A stretch of DNA of 64,000 nucleotides from Rhizobium tumorigenes (lineage in GTDB: Bacteria; Pseudomonadota; Alphaproteobacteria; Rhizobiales; Rhizobiaceae), in assembly GCF_003240565.2 (NCBI RefSeq), contig NZ_CP117257.1, positions 375,072-439,071 on the forward strand, written 5' to 3'. The notes beneath the pieces are model-generated. The model was not told the DNA's origin. It did not search any database and worked only from the letters and a program-made list of their open reading frames with translations. Shown here piece after piece: positions 52,959-63,065 of this stretch (the first letter of the stretch is position 1; each line of letters opens with the position of its first letter). Made by a program: the position numbers and the translations under genes.

Positions 52959-54371
52959 ATTACAGTTGCAGTTTTAGTTTCAAATGAGCGCGTCGTGCGG
53001 CAGCTTGATGCGCTCGTCTCCAACATGACCATGCGATGATGTGGGCGGGCTTTATACGCCGCTGGGCAAGCTTATTCGCAATGCGTCGGACCTCTTGGAT
53101 GGACCAGCGGATCAGATCGTGATGGTCGGCATCCTCAGTCTTTTTTGGGGTGCCGCATTATTGGCGCGATATCGGATCACAGCCATCATTGCGAAGGCGA
53201 GCATGACGAGCGACACATGGCGATGCCAGCCATGCCACGAGCGGGTCTCGTTATGATCGAGGCCGAGTTCGTTCTTGGCTGTCTCGAAGCTATCTTCGAT
53301 TGCCCAACGGTGACCTTCGACGGATACGAGCGTCTGAATGCCTGTTCCGGCCGGGCACCAAGTCGTGAAGAATGCGAGGTCGCCATCGCTGATATTGCGC
53401 CGGATCAACAAGCCGCGCGTCCAAAGCCCGGTTTGCGTATCACTGTATTCGTCGGCATCGAGATCGACCAGTTCGCAGTAGGCCCAGTCATGAAGCCGCG
53501 CGCCTTTTGTGCCATCGCCAGCGGAAAGGCGATGCCATGCAGCCGGATCGAGATCACGGGCAATCTCAAGAGCGGTTCCTGCGACGAAAGGCTTACCAGA
53601 CCAAGCGCCAAAATGATGGTCGGATTTAACCCCAAGAACGTAACCTTTGCAGGCTCGGCGCAGCGCTCCTTCGACGTCTCCGACGCCATACACCGCATCT
53701 GCTGCCACCCATGAAAACGGCACTTTGGCTGTCAGCGCCCGCCGAATCATATCGACAGCGAGGGCAGGCTTGGTAGCGAAGGCTACAGCTTCAGGAACAT
53801 GAGCGGCGGCAACCCTTGCCGGATCGCTGGTCCAACTCTTTGGCAAGTACAAGGCTCGATCGATAAAGGCATGACCACGATCGGAAACATAGGCGGTGAA
53901 CACACCGATTTGGCAGTTCGTTACCTTGCCCGCTGACCCTGTATATTGACGTGAAACACCGCAAGATGTCTTGCCCTGCTTGAGGAAGCCGGTCTCATCA
54001 ATGACCAGGACCGCATCATCTGTGGCAAGGTGCTCCACAACATACTCGCGCACAATGTCGCGAAGTCCGTCTGCGTCCCAGCGTCCACGACCCAAGATGG
54101 CTTGCTGTCGCCACGGACCAGGATCGCCAGCCGCCTCAGCGCGCATCCAACCTGTCTTACGGCGCTCATCACCTAACAAGCCGTCCAGGAAAAGGTTCGC
54201 AGATGCTGCAACGCGCTCCTGCGTAAACAATCCGCGCATACGCGCCTTAACTTCACGCAGCGACGATGCCCAAAGTTCCAACGTTGTCTCGATCGATGCA
54301 CCCATCATCCATGACCTCCGAATCATGGAGGCCTATAGATTCAGAACTTGTAAAAATACGCAACTGTAATG
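52959..54371 (-). mobile_element. IS701-family insertion sequence, 1413 bp
   Basis: The ends share CATTACAGTTGC as inverted repeats, and both flanks carry TTAG (52955-52958 and 54372-54375), a 4-bp target duplication. One transposase gene fills it. It inserted between the DUF262 operon and the restriction endonuclease gene without breaking either, but close enough to affect the operon's promoter. Confidence 0.92.
53112..54308 (-). CDS. IS701-family transposase
   Basis: The 398-residue DDE transposase starts at MMGASIETTLELWASSL, six bases after GGAGG; an ATG at 54326 is in frame upstream. Family signatures are AVLVIDETGFLKQGKTSCGV (first Asp), CQIGVFTAYVSDRGHAFID, VAADAVYGVGDVEGALRR (second Asp) and HRWAIEDSFETAKNELGLDH (Glu). 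It appears intact. Confidence 0.94.
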   Translation of the reverse strand: MMGASIETTLELWASSLREVKARMRGLFTQERVAASANLFLDGLLGDERRKTGWMRAEAAGDPGPWRQQAILGRGRWDADGLRDIVREYVVEHLATDDAVLVIDETGFLKQGKTSCGVSRQYTGSAGKVTNCQIGVFTAYVSDRGHAFIDRALYLPKSWTSDPARVAAAHVPEAVAFATKPALAVDMIRRALTAKVPFSWVAADAVYGVGDVEGALRRACKGYVLGVKSDHHFGAWSGKPFVAGTALEIARDLDPAAWHRLSAGDGTKGARLHDWAYCELVDLDADEYSDTQTGLWTRGLLIRRNISDGDLAFFTTWCPAGTGIQTLVSVEGHRWAIEDSFETAKNELGLDHNETRSWHGWHRHVSLVMLAFAMMAVIRYRANNAAPQKRLRMPTITI

Positions 54372-54504
54372 TTAGGCTGTGCAACGCGGGGCGGCCGAGC
54401 GTGTACCTCGCCTGAACGCCGCGTGACAAACTACATGGCTCAAGAAAAATCTCTTGAATACGCGTGGCTGCAGAAGGCCTCGGGTGGCGCTCTGGTCAGG
54501 CTCG

Positions 54505-55590
54505 TCAGATTTTCGAGAGATTGCCAAGCGTCGCGCCGCCATCCGCGCCGTCGCGCATGACAACGATCTGCGCCGGCTCTGAAAGGAACCACGCGAACGA
54601 ACCCCAAGAAAGGGCCGAGACAGTTTTGCGGAATCCGGACGACTCTCGATCCTGGTAGGCAGTCAGGAACGTAACCTGCTCGCGCGGGAAGCCTGCAGCG
54701 TCGGTCAGCTGGTAGAGCGCTTCCCGCCTGCGGTCCGTGATTGGACCGTCGGTCGCCACGACTTCGACGAATACGAGCAGAGGGTGCGCGCCCGACAGAT
54801 CGACTAGGATCAAGTCCGGCAGGTTTTTGTCAGCCTCGATCTTCAGTCCAATCGCGGAAGCTAGCTTGTCGTCTTTGGCAACGACCTTGTTACCGCTCTC
54901 GCTGAGCCAGAGAACCGCGGGCTGTCCAAGGAACCGCGGCGCGAACTCTTCTACGACTGCTTTCGAAATAATGGAGCTTGGGCCCGGGGCCAGGTTACGC
55001 GTTTCCTTGTTCGGAAACGTCACCAGCACGCCGGCGCCCCCGCCGGCTGCACCAGAAAGCATGATAGACACGCGGGCCAGCGCGAGTTTGCTGAGATGCG
55101 TGGTTTGGAATGCGGCAATGGCAGTTTCGAGGGCTTCGCCCTCGAGCACCGGATCGAACAGCGCCGCAAAATCGGTTTTGAGCTGGTAGCGCGGCAGGCC
55201 AGATGTGGTCGGTAGGTCTTCGCGCTTCAAGACCGCCCCAATTGCAACCAGCCCCTCGCGCAGCGTCTCGTCCCGGATCGGCTCGCGGCTGTTGTCCGCA
55301 TACCAGCGATCGCCGGATGGCAGCCCATTCTTCTGCCGCAGCAACCTCACATAGGCATCGCGATCGGTCTGGTCGGCAAGCGCCGCCTGTTGGTTGGTCA
55401 TACGATAGACATGGGCCGGCCCAAGGTATCGGTCCGAACCCTCAACCGCAGAGATATACAGCGCCACAAAGATTGTTTTCGCCGCCATTTCGCGAATGCA
55501 GTAACCCCGGTTGGGCGTGCCTTCCGGAAAAATCAGCGGCAGCCGCTCGGCGACCAGCGTCCAGGGAACGTAGATTGGTACGCCTGCCAT
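54505..55590 (-). CDS. BsuBI/PstI-family type II restriction endonuclease
   Basis: The product (361 residues from MAGVPIYVPWTLVAERL at 55590) has the two-part layout of BsuBI/PstI enzymes. The N-terminal helical domain carries PEGTPNRGYCIREMAAKTIF. The C-terminal nuclease domain has ADKNLPDLILVDLSGAHPLL and VFVEVVATDGPITDRRREAL, which supply the Asp and Glu-x-Val of a PD-(D/E)XK-like site. The ATG lies two bases after the methyltransferase stop, so the pair forms one operon. BsuBI and PstI recognise CTGCAG; whether this enzyme does is not shown. Confidence 0.9.
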   Translation of the reverse strand: MAGVPIYVPWTLVAERLPLIFPEGTPNRGYCIREMAAKTIFVALYISAVEGSDRYLGPAHVYRMTNQQAALADQTDRDAYVRLLRQKNGLPSGDRWYADNSREPIRDETLREGLVAIGAVLKREDLPTTSGLPRYQLKTDFAALFDPVLEGEALETAIAAFQTTHLSKLALARVSIMLSGAAGGGAGVLVTFPNKETRNLAPGPSSIISKAVVEEFAPRFLGQPAVLWLSESGNKVVAKDDKLASAIGLKIEADKNLPDLILVDLSGAHPLLVFVEVVATDGPITDRRREALYQLTDAAGFPREQVTFLTAYQDRESSGFRKTVSALSWGSFAWFLSEPAQIVVMRDGADGGATLGNLSKI

Positions 55591-55592
55591 CT

Positions 55593-57416
55593 TCAGACTA
55601 CGCCCGCCATGCCATAGAGTCGGTCGCACTCGGCTTCGAGCATCGATTTGGCAGCGCCTCGCTTGATAAGGGCGGCAAGGGGTTTTAACGCCACCGGGTC
55701 AGGTAACGGGATCGACTCCAGCTCATACGCGGACACGGCGACGCTGCCGCTGACGCAGCGAAACGCGCTGTCGGCTGCTGCGCTGTTGAGGAAAACCGCA
55801 ATCACGTCTGGTGAAATTACGGGTTTTTGTATGATCGGCCGAACCATGTTCAGATGGTTTTCGATCACCACCGCGCCGTGTTTGGCGATGAATTCTTCCG
55901 GCAATGCTGCCGCGATCAGCCTCCGGTTCTGCTCTTTGGCAGTGGTCCTCTGCAACAGGACGCAGGGCTCGCGGGTGATGAGCCACTCGTCCCCGGCCTT
56001 GGGCAGGAAATACGGCTCGTGGTTCTTCTTCTCCGCTCGGAAGATGAATTGGCCGTCAGCGGTGATGGATTCTGCCCAGATCAATGGCAACCGGCTCTTG
56101 CCTGGCCTGCTCTGCAGTTGTGGCTTGAATCGGTTCCACACGAGTGGCCCGGTGGAGACGCCGTAGCCCCAGTCGGCAAGACGGTGTGGCATCTCGCGAA
56201 GGCGCTCTATCAAGACAGCCTGTTGGGGCGTGCGGGGTAGAAGCCAGGGTTGCGAGGCATCGTCGGGCAGGACGAACGGACCGGCTGGAGAAATCGTCAG
56301 GGTGTCGTTTGGGCCGGTCATGACCTCGAAGGCCTGCGCCTGTGCTCTGCCTCCCACCTGCCTGTAGGTTGTCAGGAGCGTTTCCTGCAACACGCCCTCA
56401 AAAACGCCTTTGCGGAGCGCGACGAAGTCGGCCGTCACAGGCTGCGCCTGGCGGCCGATGAGGCTGCGGAGATTCTTGAAATATTCGCCGGCGAGGAAGC
56501 TGGTCGGCGTTACATAAGCAAGCACGCCGCCCTGCTTCACATGTGACAAAGCAAGATCGGTGAAAAGGCCGTAGAGATTGGCATGACCGTAGAGGCTTCG
56601 CTTGAACCGCTCGCGCACTTCTGTGTCAAGCTTGACGCGGCCATAGGGCGGGTTGCCGATCACGAGGTCGAAACGGTCGCGCGCCTGCGGGGGACGACGT
56701 TTCAACGTGTCGCATACCGTCACAACAACAGGCAGGCTGCGGCCCGCCTTGCGGCAGACCGGCAGCATCACGGCGTCAAGCGTTACCTGCGACAGCCAGG
56801 CAGCGAAGGAATCTATTTCATAGCCGCGCAGCCTGCTGCCGATATTCTCGACGAGGATCGCCGGGGTAACGTCAGGCAGGGCATCAAGGATGCGCCGGGC
56901 CGCAGGGGCAAGGAAAGCTCCTCCCCCGCATGCAGGATCAAGTACCCGGCAGGATTTCCAGTCGACGCCGGCATTCGTCGCCTGGTCGAGCATACGCGCG
57001 GTCAAAGGCGGCGGGGTATAAAAGACGCCAAACGACGCGCGGAAAGACGACGGCAACATGCCGGTATAAGTCAGGCCGATCGCATAGGCTGCGGTTTCTG
57101 GATCGAAGGTGGCCGCTGCGCTGCCAATGCTGTCTGCCGAGGCTGCAGCAGGGTCCGGCAGATGATCGAGATAGGGAACCGGCGAAAGGAAGGGACGGAG
57201 CGGAAATTTTCTGTCGTTCTCCGTGATGGAAGACCACCAGGCAGCGACCAGCCGGTAGCAGAAAGCCCGCGCGAGGCCGAGCCGCTCCGTTTCGGGCGTC
57301 GCCTCGGCCAGAGCCCGCGCCATAATCCGCGCGGCGTTCAGCGTATCCGCCGGGGAGCCCGTCTCAAGCGCTGCAATAGAGGTTTTTGAAACGATCATGG
57401 GCGCGGACTTTTTCAT
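55593..57416 (-). CDS. Adenine-specific DNA methyltransferase of a PstI-like system
   Basis: The 607-residue protein is a gamma-type N6-adenine methyltransferase. The AdoMet site is in RVLDPACGGGAFLAPAAR, the catalytic NPPY motif is in LVIGNPPYGRVKLD, and the Eco57I-like VLAYVTPTSFLAGEYFKNLR follows. The C-terminal part probably holds target recognition. I chose the ATG at 57416 after AAGGTGG; the frame is open to a TTG at 57440. It protects host sites from the endonuclease encoded directly downstream. Confidence 0.92.
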   Translation of the reverse strand: MKKSAPMIVSKTSIAALETGSPADTLNAARIMARALAEATPETERLGLARAFCYRLVAAWWSSITENDRKFPLRPFLSPVPYLDHLPDPAAASADSIGSAAATFDPETAAYAIGLTYTGMLPSSFRASFGVFYTPPPLTARMLDQATNAGVDWKSCRVLDPACGGGAFLAPAARRILDALPDVTPAILVENIGSRLRGYEIDSFAAWLSQVTLDAVMLPVCRKAGRSLPVVVTVCDTLKRRPPQARDRFDLVIGNPPYGRVKLDTEVRERFKRSLYGHANLYGLFTDLALSHVKQGGVLAYVTPTSFLAGEYFKNLRSLIGRQAQPVTADFVALRKGVFEGVLQETLLTTYRQVGGRAQAQAFEVMTGPNDTLTISPAGPFVLPDDASQPWLLPRTPQQAVLIERLREMPHRLADWGYGVSTGPLVWNRFKPQLQSRPGKSRLPLIWAESITADGQFIFRAEKKNHEPYFLPKAGDEWLITREPCVLLQRTTAKEQNRRLIAAALPEEFIAKHGAVVIENHLNMVRPIIQKPVISPDVIAVFLNSAAADSAFRCVSGSVAVSAYELESIPLPDPVALKPLAALIKRGAAKSMLEAECDRLYGMAGVV

Positions 57417-57698
57417 TTGATTGTATGCCACCTTATGCAATCTGCCTTAATGAATAAGACAACGGTTCGCGCGCCGTGAGCTTTAGTCAAGTCGAACATG
57501 TTCGTCCACCTTCGTCAACGTGATTTGATCGAACGCAGCTCCGTCCGGCGACCCAAACTTTCATATTATTCTATTCCGGGATGCCCGCGAGTAGTACACT
57601 ACCATCAGCAGCGCGCGCTCACAGAGTTTTTGGGGATCGCGAAAATCCATCCGGTCTCCAATAAAGGCGCCAAACGCGTCAGGGTGCACTTTGGGCGA

Positions 57699-58667
57699 TC
57701 AGTCGCGTCGCCAGAAACGCCAGAAATGGGGATCGCTTCGATACCAGGCCAACAGGTCACCAGCCAGTTCTCGTATTTCGTCCGAATATACCTCGCTTTT
57801 GCTGATAACCTCGAAAATTGCCGGCGTGTCTGCGCCTTTTCCGAACAGTGGCATTAGGCTGTAACCGAGGCTTGGCCGCTCGAAGTCTCGGTCAGGCAGC
57901 ATCATGAGAATTTTTGCTATTTCGCGAGGCCCAAATTTCAATACCTCCCGAATAGCGGGACCTCGAATTTCAGACGGGATCTCGTTTCCCCAATATCCGA
58001 TGTTGTCGTGACCTAACAACATAGCCAGCGATATGGCGACCTCAATTGACAGCTGGTCGGCCGATCTGGCCAGAAAGGTTTCAATCAAACAACTCCAAGT
58101 CTCAGATCGACAGCGGTGCCGTGCCCTGATTGCGCGGACACCGAGGTCGTGGGTCTCCTGATCGTCAGATGTCACCCAGGTGCATAAGCGATCGACGGGA
58201 GCGCGCGGAGCCTCTCCGAGCAGTGTTGGCATCAATATTGACTCGAAATCTTCCTTGTTGAATTCATTCCACAAGCTCTTCTTGAAAGAGATTGATGTCC
58301 CCGTTTGGCTGTTCGAGCGCCGGAATTCTCGGGCCGCCTTTCGTAAGTCGATCCACCAAGCACGTTGCTGTTCGGGATCAAAAACGATACCGATGGTGTC
58401 AAGATCGTGTTCCGCGTAAAAGAAGAGATGGTCGGCAGAGGCTGGTATCGTGCACTTCATCGGCGACAAATAGCTCACCCCCGACTTGATTTGTACCGCG
58501 ATCTCTCGGGGTCGAATCTGGCCATCGATCACCAGCATGATCGTAGCGTCGTGCCCATAGTCGTGCTGAAGGTTTATCTCCTTAAATAGGCTGCCAGCAC
58601 TCTCTACGGCGATGCGTACAAAGTTAACGCCGGCGCGTTCGGTAGTCAAATTCCCGCGCGGTTTCAT
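57699..58667 (-). CDS. DUF4365-domain protein, PD-(D/E)XK nuclease-like
   Basis: The 322-residue protein starts MKPRGNLTTERAGVNFVRIA. It has the DUF4365 pattern ERxGxNFVR...G..F.E, a D-Y-G-H-D-A segment and EIAVQIKSGVSYLSP, which fit a PD-(D/E)XK nuclease core with catalytic D..QxK. The C-terminal half (about 170-322) is helical with repeat-like character and is not recognised. Such proteins occur in defence islands. It lies 11 bases after a small upstream gene and probably shares its transcript. Confidence 0.8.
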   Translation of the reverse strand: MKPRGNLTTERAGVNFVRIAVESAGSLFKEINLQHDYGHDATIMLVIDGQIRPREIAVQIKSGVSYLSPMKCTIPASADHLFFYAEHDLDTIGIVFDPEQQRAWWIDLRKAAREFRRSNSQTGTSISFKKSLWNEFNKEDFESILMPTLLGEAPRAPVDRLCTWVTSDDQETHDLGVRAIRARHRCRSETWSCLIETFLARSADQLSIEVAISLAMLLGHDNIGYWGNEIPSEIRGPAIREVLKFGPREIAKILMMLPDRDFERPSLGYSLMPLFGKGADTPAIFEVISKSEVYSDEIRELAGDLLAWYRSDPHFWRFWRRD

Positions 58668-58678
58668 ACGACGTTCCT

Positions 58679-58930
58679 TTACGTTTGGATTAATAGCTGG
58701 ATGGTCGACTTAGCACCTATCTTGGGAATCATTTCGAACGGAAAGAGCTGCGCGTGCCGGTTATGTTCGTCCTGGTTTGGTAAGGATGAATCTCTTTCGC
58801 TCGGATCCCAATGCTCTAGCCCCATGTCCCCTCCATTCACATAAGACGGTTCTTCATTGCTATCTGAGAATAGAACCGCTGAATTATCAAGTTTACGGCG
58901 CCGCAGCGCGATCCACCTTTTTTTTGTCAT
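58679..58930 (-). CDS. Small hypothetical protein upstream of DUF4365 gene
   Basis: From the ATG at 58930 the frame encodes 83 residues (MTKKRWIALRRRKLDNSAVL), with a basic start and an acidic, Asp/Glu-rich middle. No domain was recognised. It ends 11 bases before the DUF4365 gene. It may be an antitoxin-like or helper protein, but nothing in the sequence demonstrates this. Confidence 0.4.
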   Translation of the reverse strand: MTKKRWIALRRRKLDNSAVLFSDSNEEPSYVNGGDMGLEHWDPSERDSSLPNQDEHNRHAQLFPFEMIPKIGAKSTIQLLIQT

Positions 58931-59023
58931 GAAAGCTTCGCGCCCAACGTGGGGGCAATCAAATTTGCATAGTCGCCTCCGCCAATGCCGGAACCCAGTC
59001 ATTCCTTATGGGTCGCCACAAAA

Positions 59024-60127
59024 CTAAATTATTCCCCACGCCCGAAACCTCCCCCTCCCCGTCATCTCGCGCAAGCCCAGTTCCAGAACGATCCGCCGCG
59101 CGGCCTGCGGTGTGACGTCGAGTGTCTTGGCCACCATCCCGGCCGACACCAATGGCTTCGCCATCACCAATTCAATGAGGTCCGGCAACCTCGAGGAAGT
59201 GCGCCTCCCCTGCAGTTTCCGGTCCAACAGTGTCCGAGCCAGTGCCAGGCGGTCATGCTCTTTCATGCCGATCTCGGCGGCCGCGATCAGACCGTGGGCG
59301 ATGGCCAGCAGACGGGTCTCGCGATCGCGATGCCGGCGCCGATCGACGGGAATAGTTTTCAGGCCAAGATTGATGGCGGCGAGATGCGCGCCTGACGTGA
59401 TGCCGGCCTGACGCAGGATGGATGCACAAAACAGCCGGCCAAGCCAAGGCGCGTGCTGAAGGACCGAAAGCTCGTTCCAGGCATCGAGGGCGACCACCGC
59501 CTGCAGTACCGCCGGCAGATGTTCGGCCTGACGCACTACACCACGCCATTCCTCCAGCCGCTCGTCCTCATCCCAGTCGAGATCATAGACGAGAGGGTCT
59601 CGTTCGCGGGTATCGGCCCGCCCGGGCTGCCTCGCCTGCTCGATCGCGGCGTCAGAGCGCACGAGCAGCGCGTCGATGGCAGCATAATCGACGCCGGGAA
59701 GATTTTCGCCGTCATCACCATCCTCCGCCGGCCCTTCCGGATCGATTGCGGCGGCGGGCCGGATAGCGGCAGCCGTCCCCTCCTCGTCCGCGGCAGCCGA
59801 CAAAATCTCCGGCGTCTGGCGGAGCGTCCGCAAACCGTCGGCGGACAGCGCCCAATCCGAAGATTGGCCGGCGATCCGCCGACGCGTGCGCAGGACGTCG
59901 CGGGCGATTGTCAGCTCATGGGTGGGTGTGCGAATATCGCGGGTGTCATCATGGAGGACGAGGTCTTCGAGATGGACGAGTTCGCCGTCGATCCACAGCG
60001 AGGCGCAGGCGTCGGTGAATTGGGATCGCTCGATCCATCCCTGGCCGACCGGTGAGCGGGCGACGCGCTCATCGAGACGCGCCAGTTCGGTACACGCTTG
60101 AAAAGCCGGCTCCAAAAGCGCTGTCAT
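59024..60127 (-). CDS. DUF1612 / helix-turn-helix plasmid protein
   Basis: The product (367 residues from MTALLEPAFQACTELARL) follows the pattern of the DUF1612-plus-HTH proteins common on rhizobial plasmids. The N-terminal domain has SQFTDACASLWIDGELVHLE and LRTRRRIAGQSSDWALSADG. The middle is acidic and of low complexity. The C-terminal part has LARTLLDRKLQGRRTSSRLP and a helix-turn-helix (VSAGMVAKTLDVTPQAARRI). It is probably a DNA-binding regulator; its role is unknown. A perfect inverted repeat lies 114 bases upstream. Confidence 0.8.
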   Translation of the reverse strand: MTALLEPAFQACTELARLDERVARSPVGQGWIERSQFTDACASLWIDGELVHLEDLVLHDDTRDIRTPTHELTIARDVLRTRRRIAGQSSDWALSADGLRTLRQTPEILSAAADEEGTAAAIRPAAAIDPEGPAEDGDDGENLPGVDYAAIDALLVRSDAAIEQARQPGRADTRERDPLVYDLDWDEDERLEEWRGVVRQAEHLPAVLQAVVALDAWNELSVLQHAPWLGRLFCASILRQAGITSGAHLAAINLGLKTIPVDRRRHRDRETRLLAIAHGLIAAAEIGMKEHDRLALARTLLDRKLQGRRTSSRLPDLIELVMAKPLVSAGMVAKTLDVTPQAARRIVLELGLREMTGRGRFRAWGII

Positions 60128-60240
60128 GCTGATTTTCGCGAGATCGTAAGCCAATGAAATTATGGTAAATGATTTGTTAAAGGAACTCTATCTGAATATT
60201 ACAGTTCGCCACATGGTACGAATGGTAGTCGGCTCTCTAA

Positions 60241-60267
60241 CCATCGATAAGTATCCCTTATCGATGG
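60241..60267. promoter_or_regulatory. Perfect 11-bp inverted repeat, operator-like
   Basis: CCATCGATAAG and CTTATCGATGG are separated by five bases (TATCC). It lies upstream of the divergently read DUF1612/HTH gene, so it is a candidate binding site for that protein or another repressor. There is no T-tract, which argues against a terminator. Confidence 0.55.
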
Positions 60268-61304
60268 AGGTGGTCGACTTGAATCGCAAAACAACGGATT
60301 AGATACGTGCACTATCGATCGGCCGTCAAGACCATCGATCCGCAGGTTTTATGACCGTGTGGTCACTCTCAAATACCGTCATCGATCGCCGCGCCGACGA
60401 AACTGGACGAACTGTTGACCCACCAGGACATCGAAAAGCTGCGCCAAATGGTCAACGGAGCATGGGGCATATCAACTGCGCGCTTACCTCCGACCTCGCC
60501 TACGGGCCTAGTCGCTGGCCGCGACCGGCGCCTCCCTCCCCTGTCCCGCGACCGAGGCGCTGCTGCTGAAATTCGTCGTCCACCATCTCTAGCTACCCGA
60601 TCAGCGCGACATCGATCCTCACCGCGCGGTATGCCAGCCAATGACCGGCAAAACCTGCGCTACCAGCGGTCCCTTCGATCGTCGGGTCCGACACAGTGCG
60701 CCGGCGGCTTGCCAGTCGTTTACATTGGCGAAATGGCGCGTCTTCTCCCCTCCGTCGCAGAAGGCCGCGATACGCCACGATGTCCAGGCGACGCCGTGAC
60801 CAAGGAAACGCTGCCCGGCGTCTCATAGCCAAGCGGTGAAGGCAGCCGGTGGCGCCCTAGTATCGAGCACTGCGACGATTGACCCGGCTTTGGGCAAATT
60901 GTCAATTCTCGATCGGAACGAGAGTCACGTCGAGATGAGATCGCAGCCCGATTGCAGTCCGACCGCGTGTAGAGGGCCTCCTCCGAGGAGGCGGCCCTGT
61001 GACGCTCAGATGCCCAAGCTGCCCGAGATCACCTGCAGGAACTCATTCGGCGTTACGATATCGCACGCCTCTCACGCGAGCGCTGACATTTCGGCTATTA
61101 AGATCGTCTCAAATTGGCATCTCGATACATGGCCTGTTCGTCGTCCCATATGTGGACGGCCCCCGCTTGCAAGTGTTTTCTGCAGATATTTGATCGGATC
61201 GCTTGCTTCCATATGTGCGGCCTTTGTGTGTGGTCGCACATGACCACTGGCCAAGATGATTTCCGCAGCGCGAGTTCCTAACAGTGCGACGACCTTGACG
61301 GCCA
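60268..61304. other. Decayed coding DNA without an intact gene
   Basis: Readable pieces appear on both strands, but each is broken by stops. On plus, KLDELLTHQDIEKLRQMVNG lies at about 60403-60462. On minus, AWTSWRIAAFCDGGEKTRHF and an adjoining NVNDWQAAGALCRTRRSKG lie within about 60620-60830. I could not assign families. The stretch looks like accumulated gene debris between the DUF1612 gene and the IS110-type remnants. Confidence 0.4.
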
Positions 61305-62092
61305 TTGGAACGAACGGATTGTCACGCGCCTCGGATCGATCGATCACATCATCTGCTTCTTTCTTGCAAGTTCACAATCAGGCCCAACTCGGGACTTTAT
61401 GGACAAGTTCGTGGGCTGCTGCGGTCTTTCGGCATCAAGAATTTGGCTCGAGCCGAAGGTAAGCAATTCGACGATGAAGTGCGATCTTTCTGCAACCGAC
61501 ACGATGATCCTTATATCGGCATTGCGGCACTTCTTGATACGCTCGCAGGGGTTTCGGTGGAATTGGCCCGCCTGAATAAGAAGGTGCCGCAAATGACGGC
61601 CGCATCAAAGCGTGCTGGCATCTGATGTGGTGCGTAGCGTCGGACCGCTGACCTCCCTACCCTTCGTGGCGCGGCGGAAAATCCTGCGACGTTTTGGAAA
61701 AAGCCGATCCACCTTTCTTACGTTGGCCTGACACCAAAGTACCAGTCGGGCGATCGAGATGTGACAGGCTCGATCTCCAAACAGGGCGACGATATGTTGC
61801 GGCACTATCACTATGAGGCAGCGGGTTGTCTCCTGACAGCGGTGACCGCGCCGTGCGCCTTGCGAAGCTGGGAGTTGAAGTTCGCGAAATGTTTGGGTCC
61901 AAAGCGGGCGCGATCGGCGGTGGTACGCAAACTCGCGGTCTTGCTGCTTGGCTTTGGAAGAGCGAGGATCATCTCCAAGCCGTGCCGAGCGGCAAAGCCT
62001 TTTACAACCGTTTTTTTGAAGTTCATCCGCGGATAAAGTTATGGAATGGCTCGCCCCTCCCTCCCACATCGTGCATTTTGCATTTTGCATGA
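61305..62092 (+). pseudogene. Degraded IS110-family transposase, first copy
   Basis: Several frames carry consecutive pieces of an IS110-family transposase: RGLLRSFGIKNLARAEGKQF, then VSVELARLNKKVPQMTAASK, then YQSGDRDVTGSISKQGDDML and LRHYHYEAAGCLLT in a different frame, and KFAKCLGPKRARSAVVRKLA. The catalytic N-terminal half is largely gone and at least two frameshifts separate the pieces. It is non-functional. Confidence 0.75.
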
Positions 62093-62116
62093 AGAGATTT
62101 AACAAGGAGCAGAGCA

Positions 62117-63065
62117 ATGCAGATAGCTGTGTTAGGAATTGATCTTGGAAAGAATAGCTGCAGTGTGGTTGGACTTGACGAGCGTGGGCAAGTCGTACTT
62201 CGGCGACGGTTGCGTCGAGAGGGTGTCATCAAACTCAGCTCAACTCTGCCGACGTGCATAATGGCGATGGAAGCGTGCTGTGGCGCCCACCATGTTGGTC
62301 GGCAACTTCAGCTTCAAGGTCATGATGTTCGTCTGATGTCACCCGAATATGTGCGTCCTTACATAAAGGCTCAAAAGAATGATGACCGCGACGCAGAGGG
62401 AATAGCTGAAGCGGCTACGCGTCCGACGATGCGTTTCGTCGAAATCAAGGACGAAAACCAGTTGGATATGCAGACCCTCCACCGTGCGCGTGACCGTCTC
62501 GTCGCGGAACGGACTGCTTTGATCAACCAACTGCGGGCGATCCTCTTGGAGCGCGGCCTTACCGTTCCGCAAGGTCGTCGTAAGCTCGAGATCTGGCTTG
62601 ACATGAAAACCGATGAAGGAAAGCCCGCCCTCAGTCGCCGGACAATAACCCTCACCATGCCGGCTTCTAGGCACTATCCCCGGCATTGGACCTCTGAACG
62701 CAACTGCGTTGGTTGCGTCAGTTGGGGATGCGCAAACCTTTGGACGCGGCAGAGACCTGGCGGCTTGGCTAGGCCTTGTGCCACGACAGATAACAACCGG
62801 GGGGAAACCGAAATTACTTGGTATCACCAAACGAGGAAATGGATATCTAAGAAAGATGATCATCCACGGCGCGCGCGCAGCTCTTCCAATGCTTTCCAAA
62901 TCTGCGACGCCTCTTGGCGACTGGTTACGGGGTCTACTTGGTCGCGCTCACAAGAACAAAGTGATCGTTGCACTCGCAGCAAAGTTAGCGCGTATCGTGT
63001 GGGCTGTGTTGCAAAGCTGCCGTCCCTACAAAGAAGACGGCTTGGGTTCGGTAATCCAAGCATAA
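62117..63065 (+). pseudogene. IS110-family (IS1111-like) transposase with internal deletion and frameshift
   Basis: The start is intact (MQIAVLGIDLGKNSCSVVGL, the DEDD-type N-terminal domain, with VRPYIKAQKNDDRDAEGIAE). After ALSRRTITLTMPASR the frame is lost. The C-terminal transposase_20 domain continues in another frame: LLGTIPGIGPLNATALVASV and GDAQTFGRGRDLAAWLGLVP, followed by KRGNGYLRKMIIHGARA. About 40 codons seem to be missing at the junction. It is a second, unrelated IS110-type relic. Confidence 0.82.
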
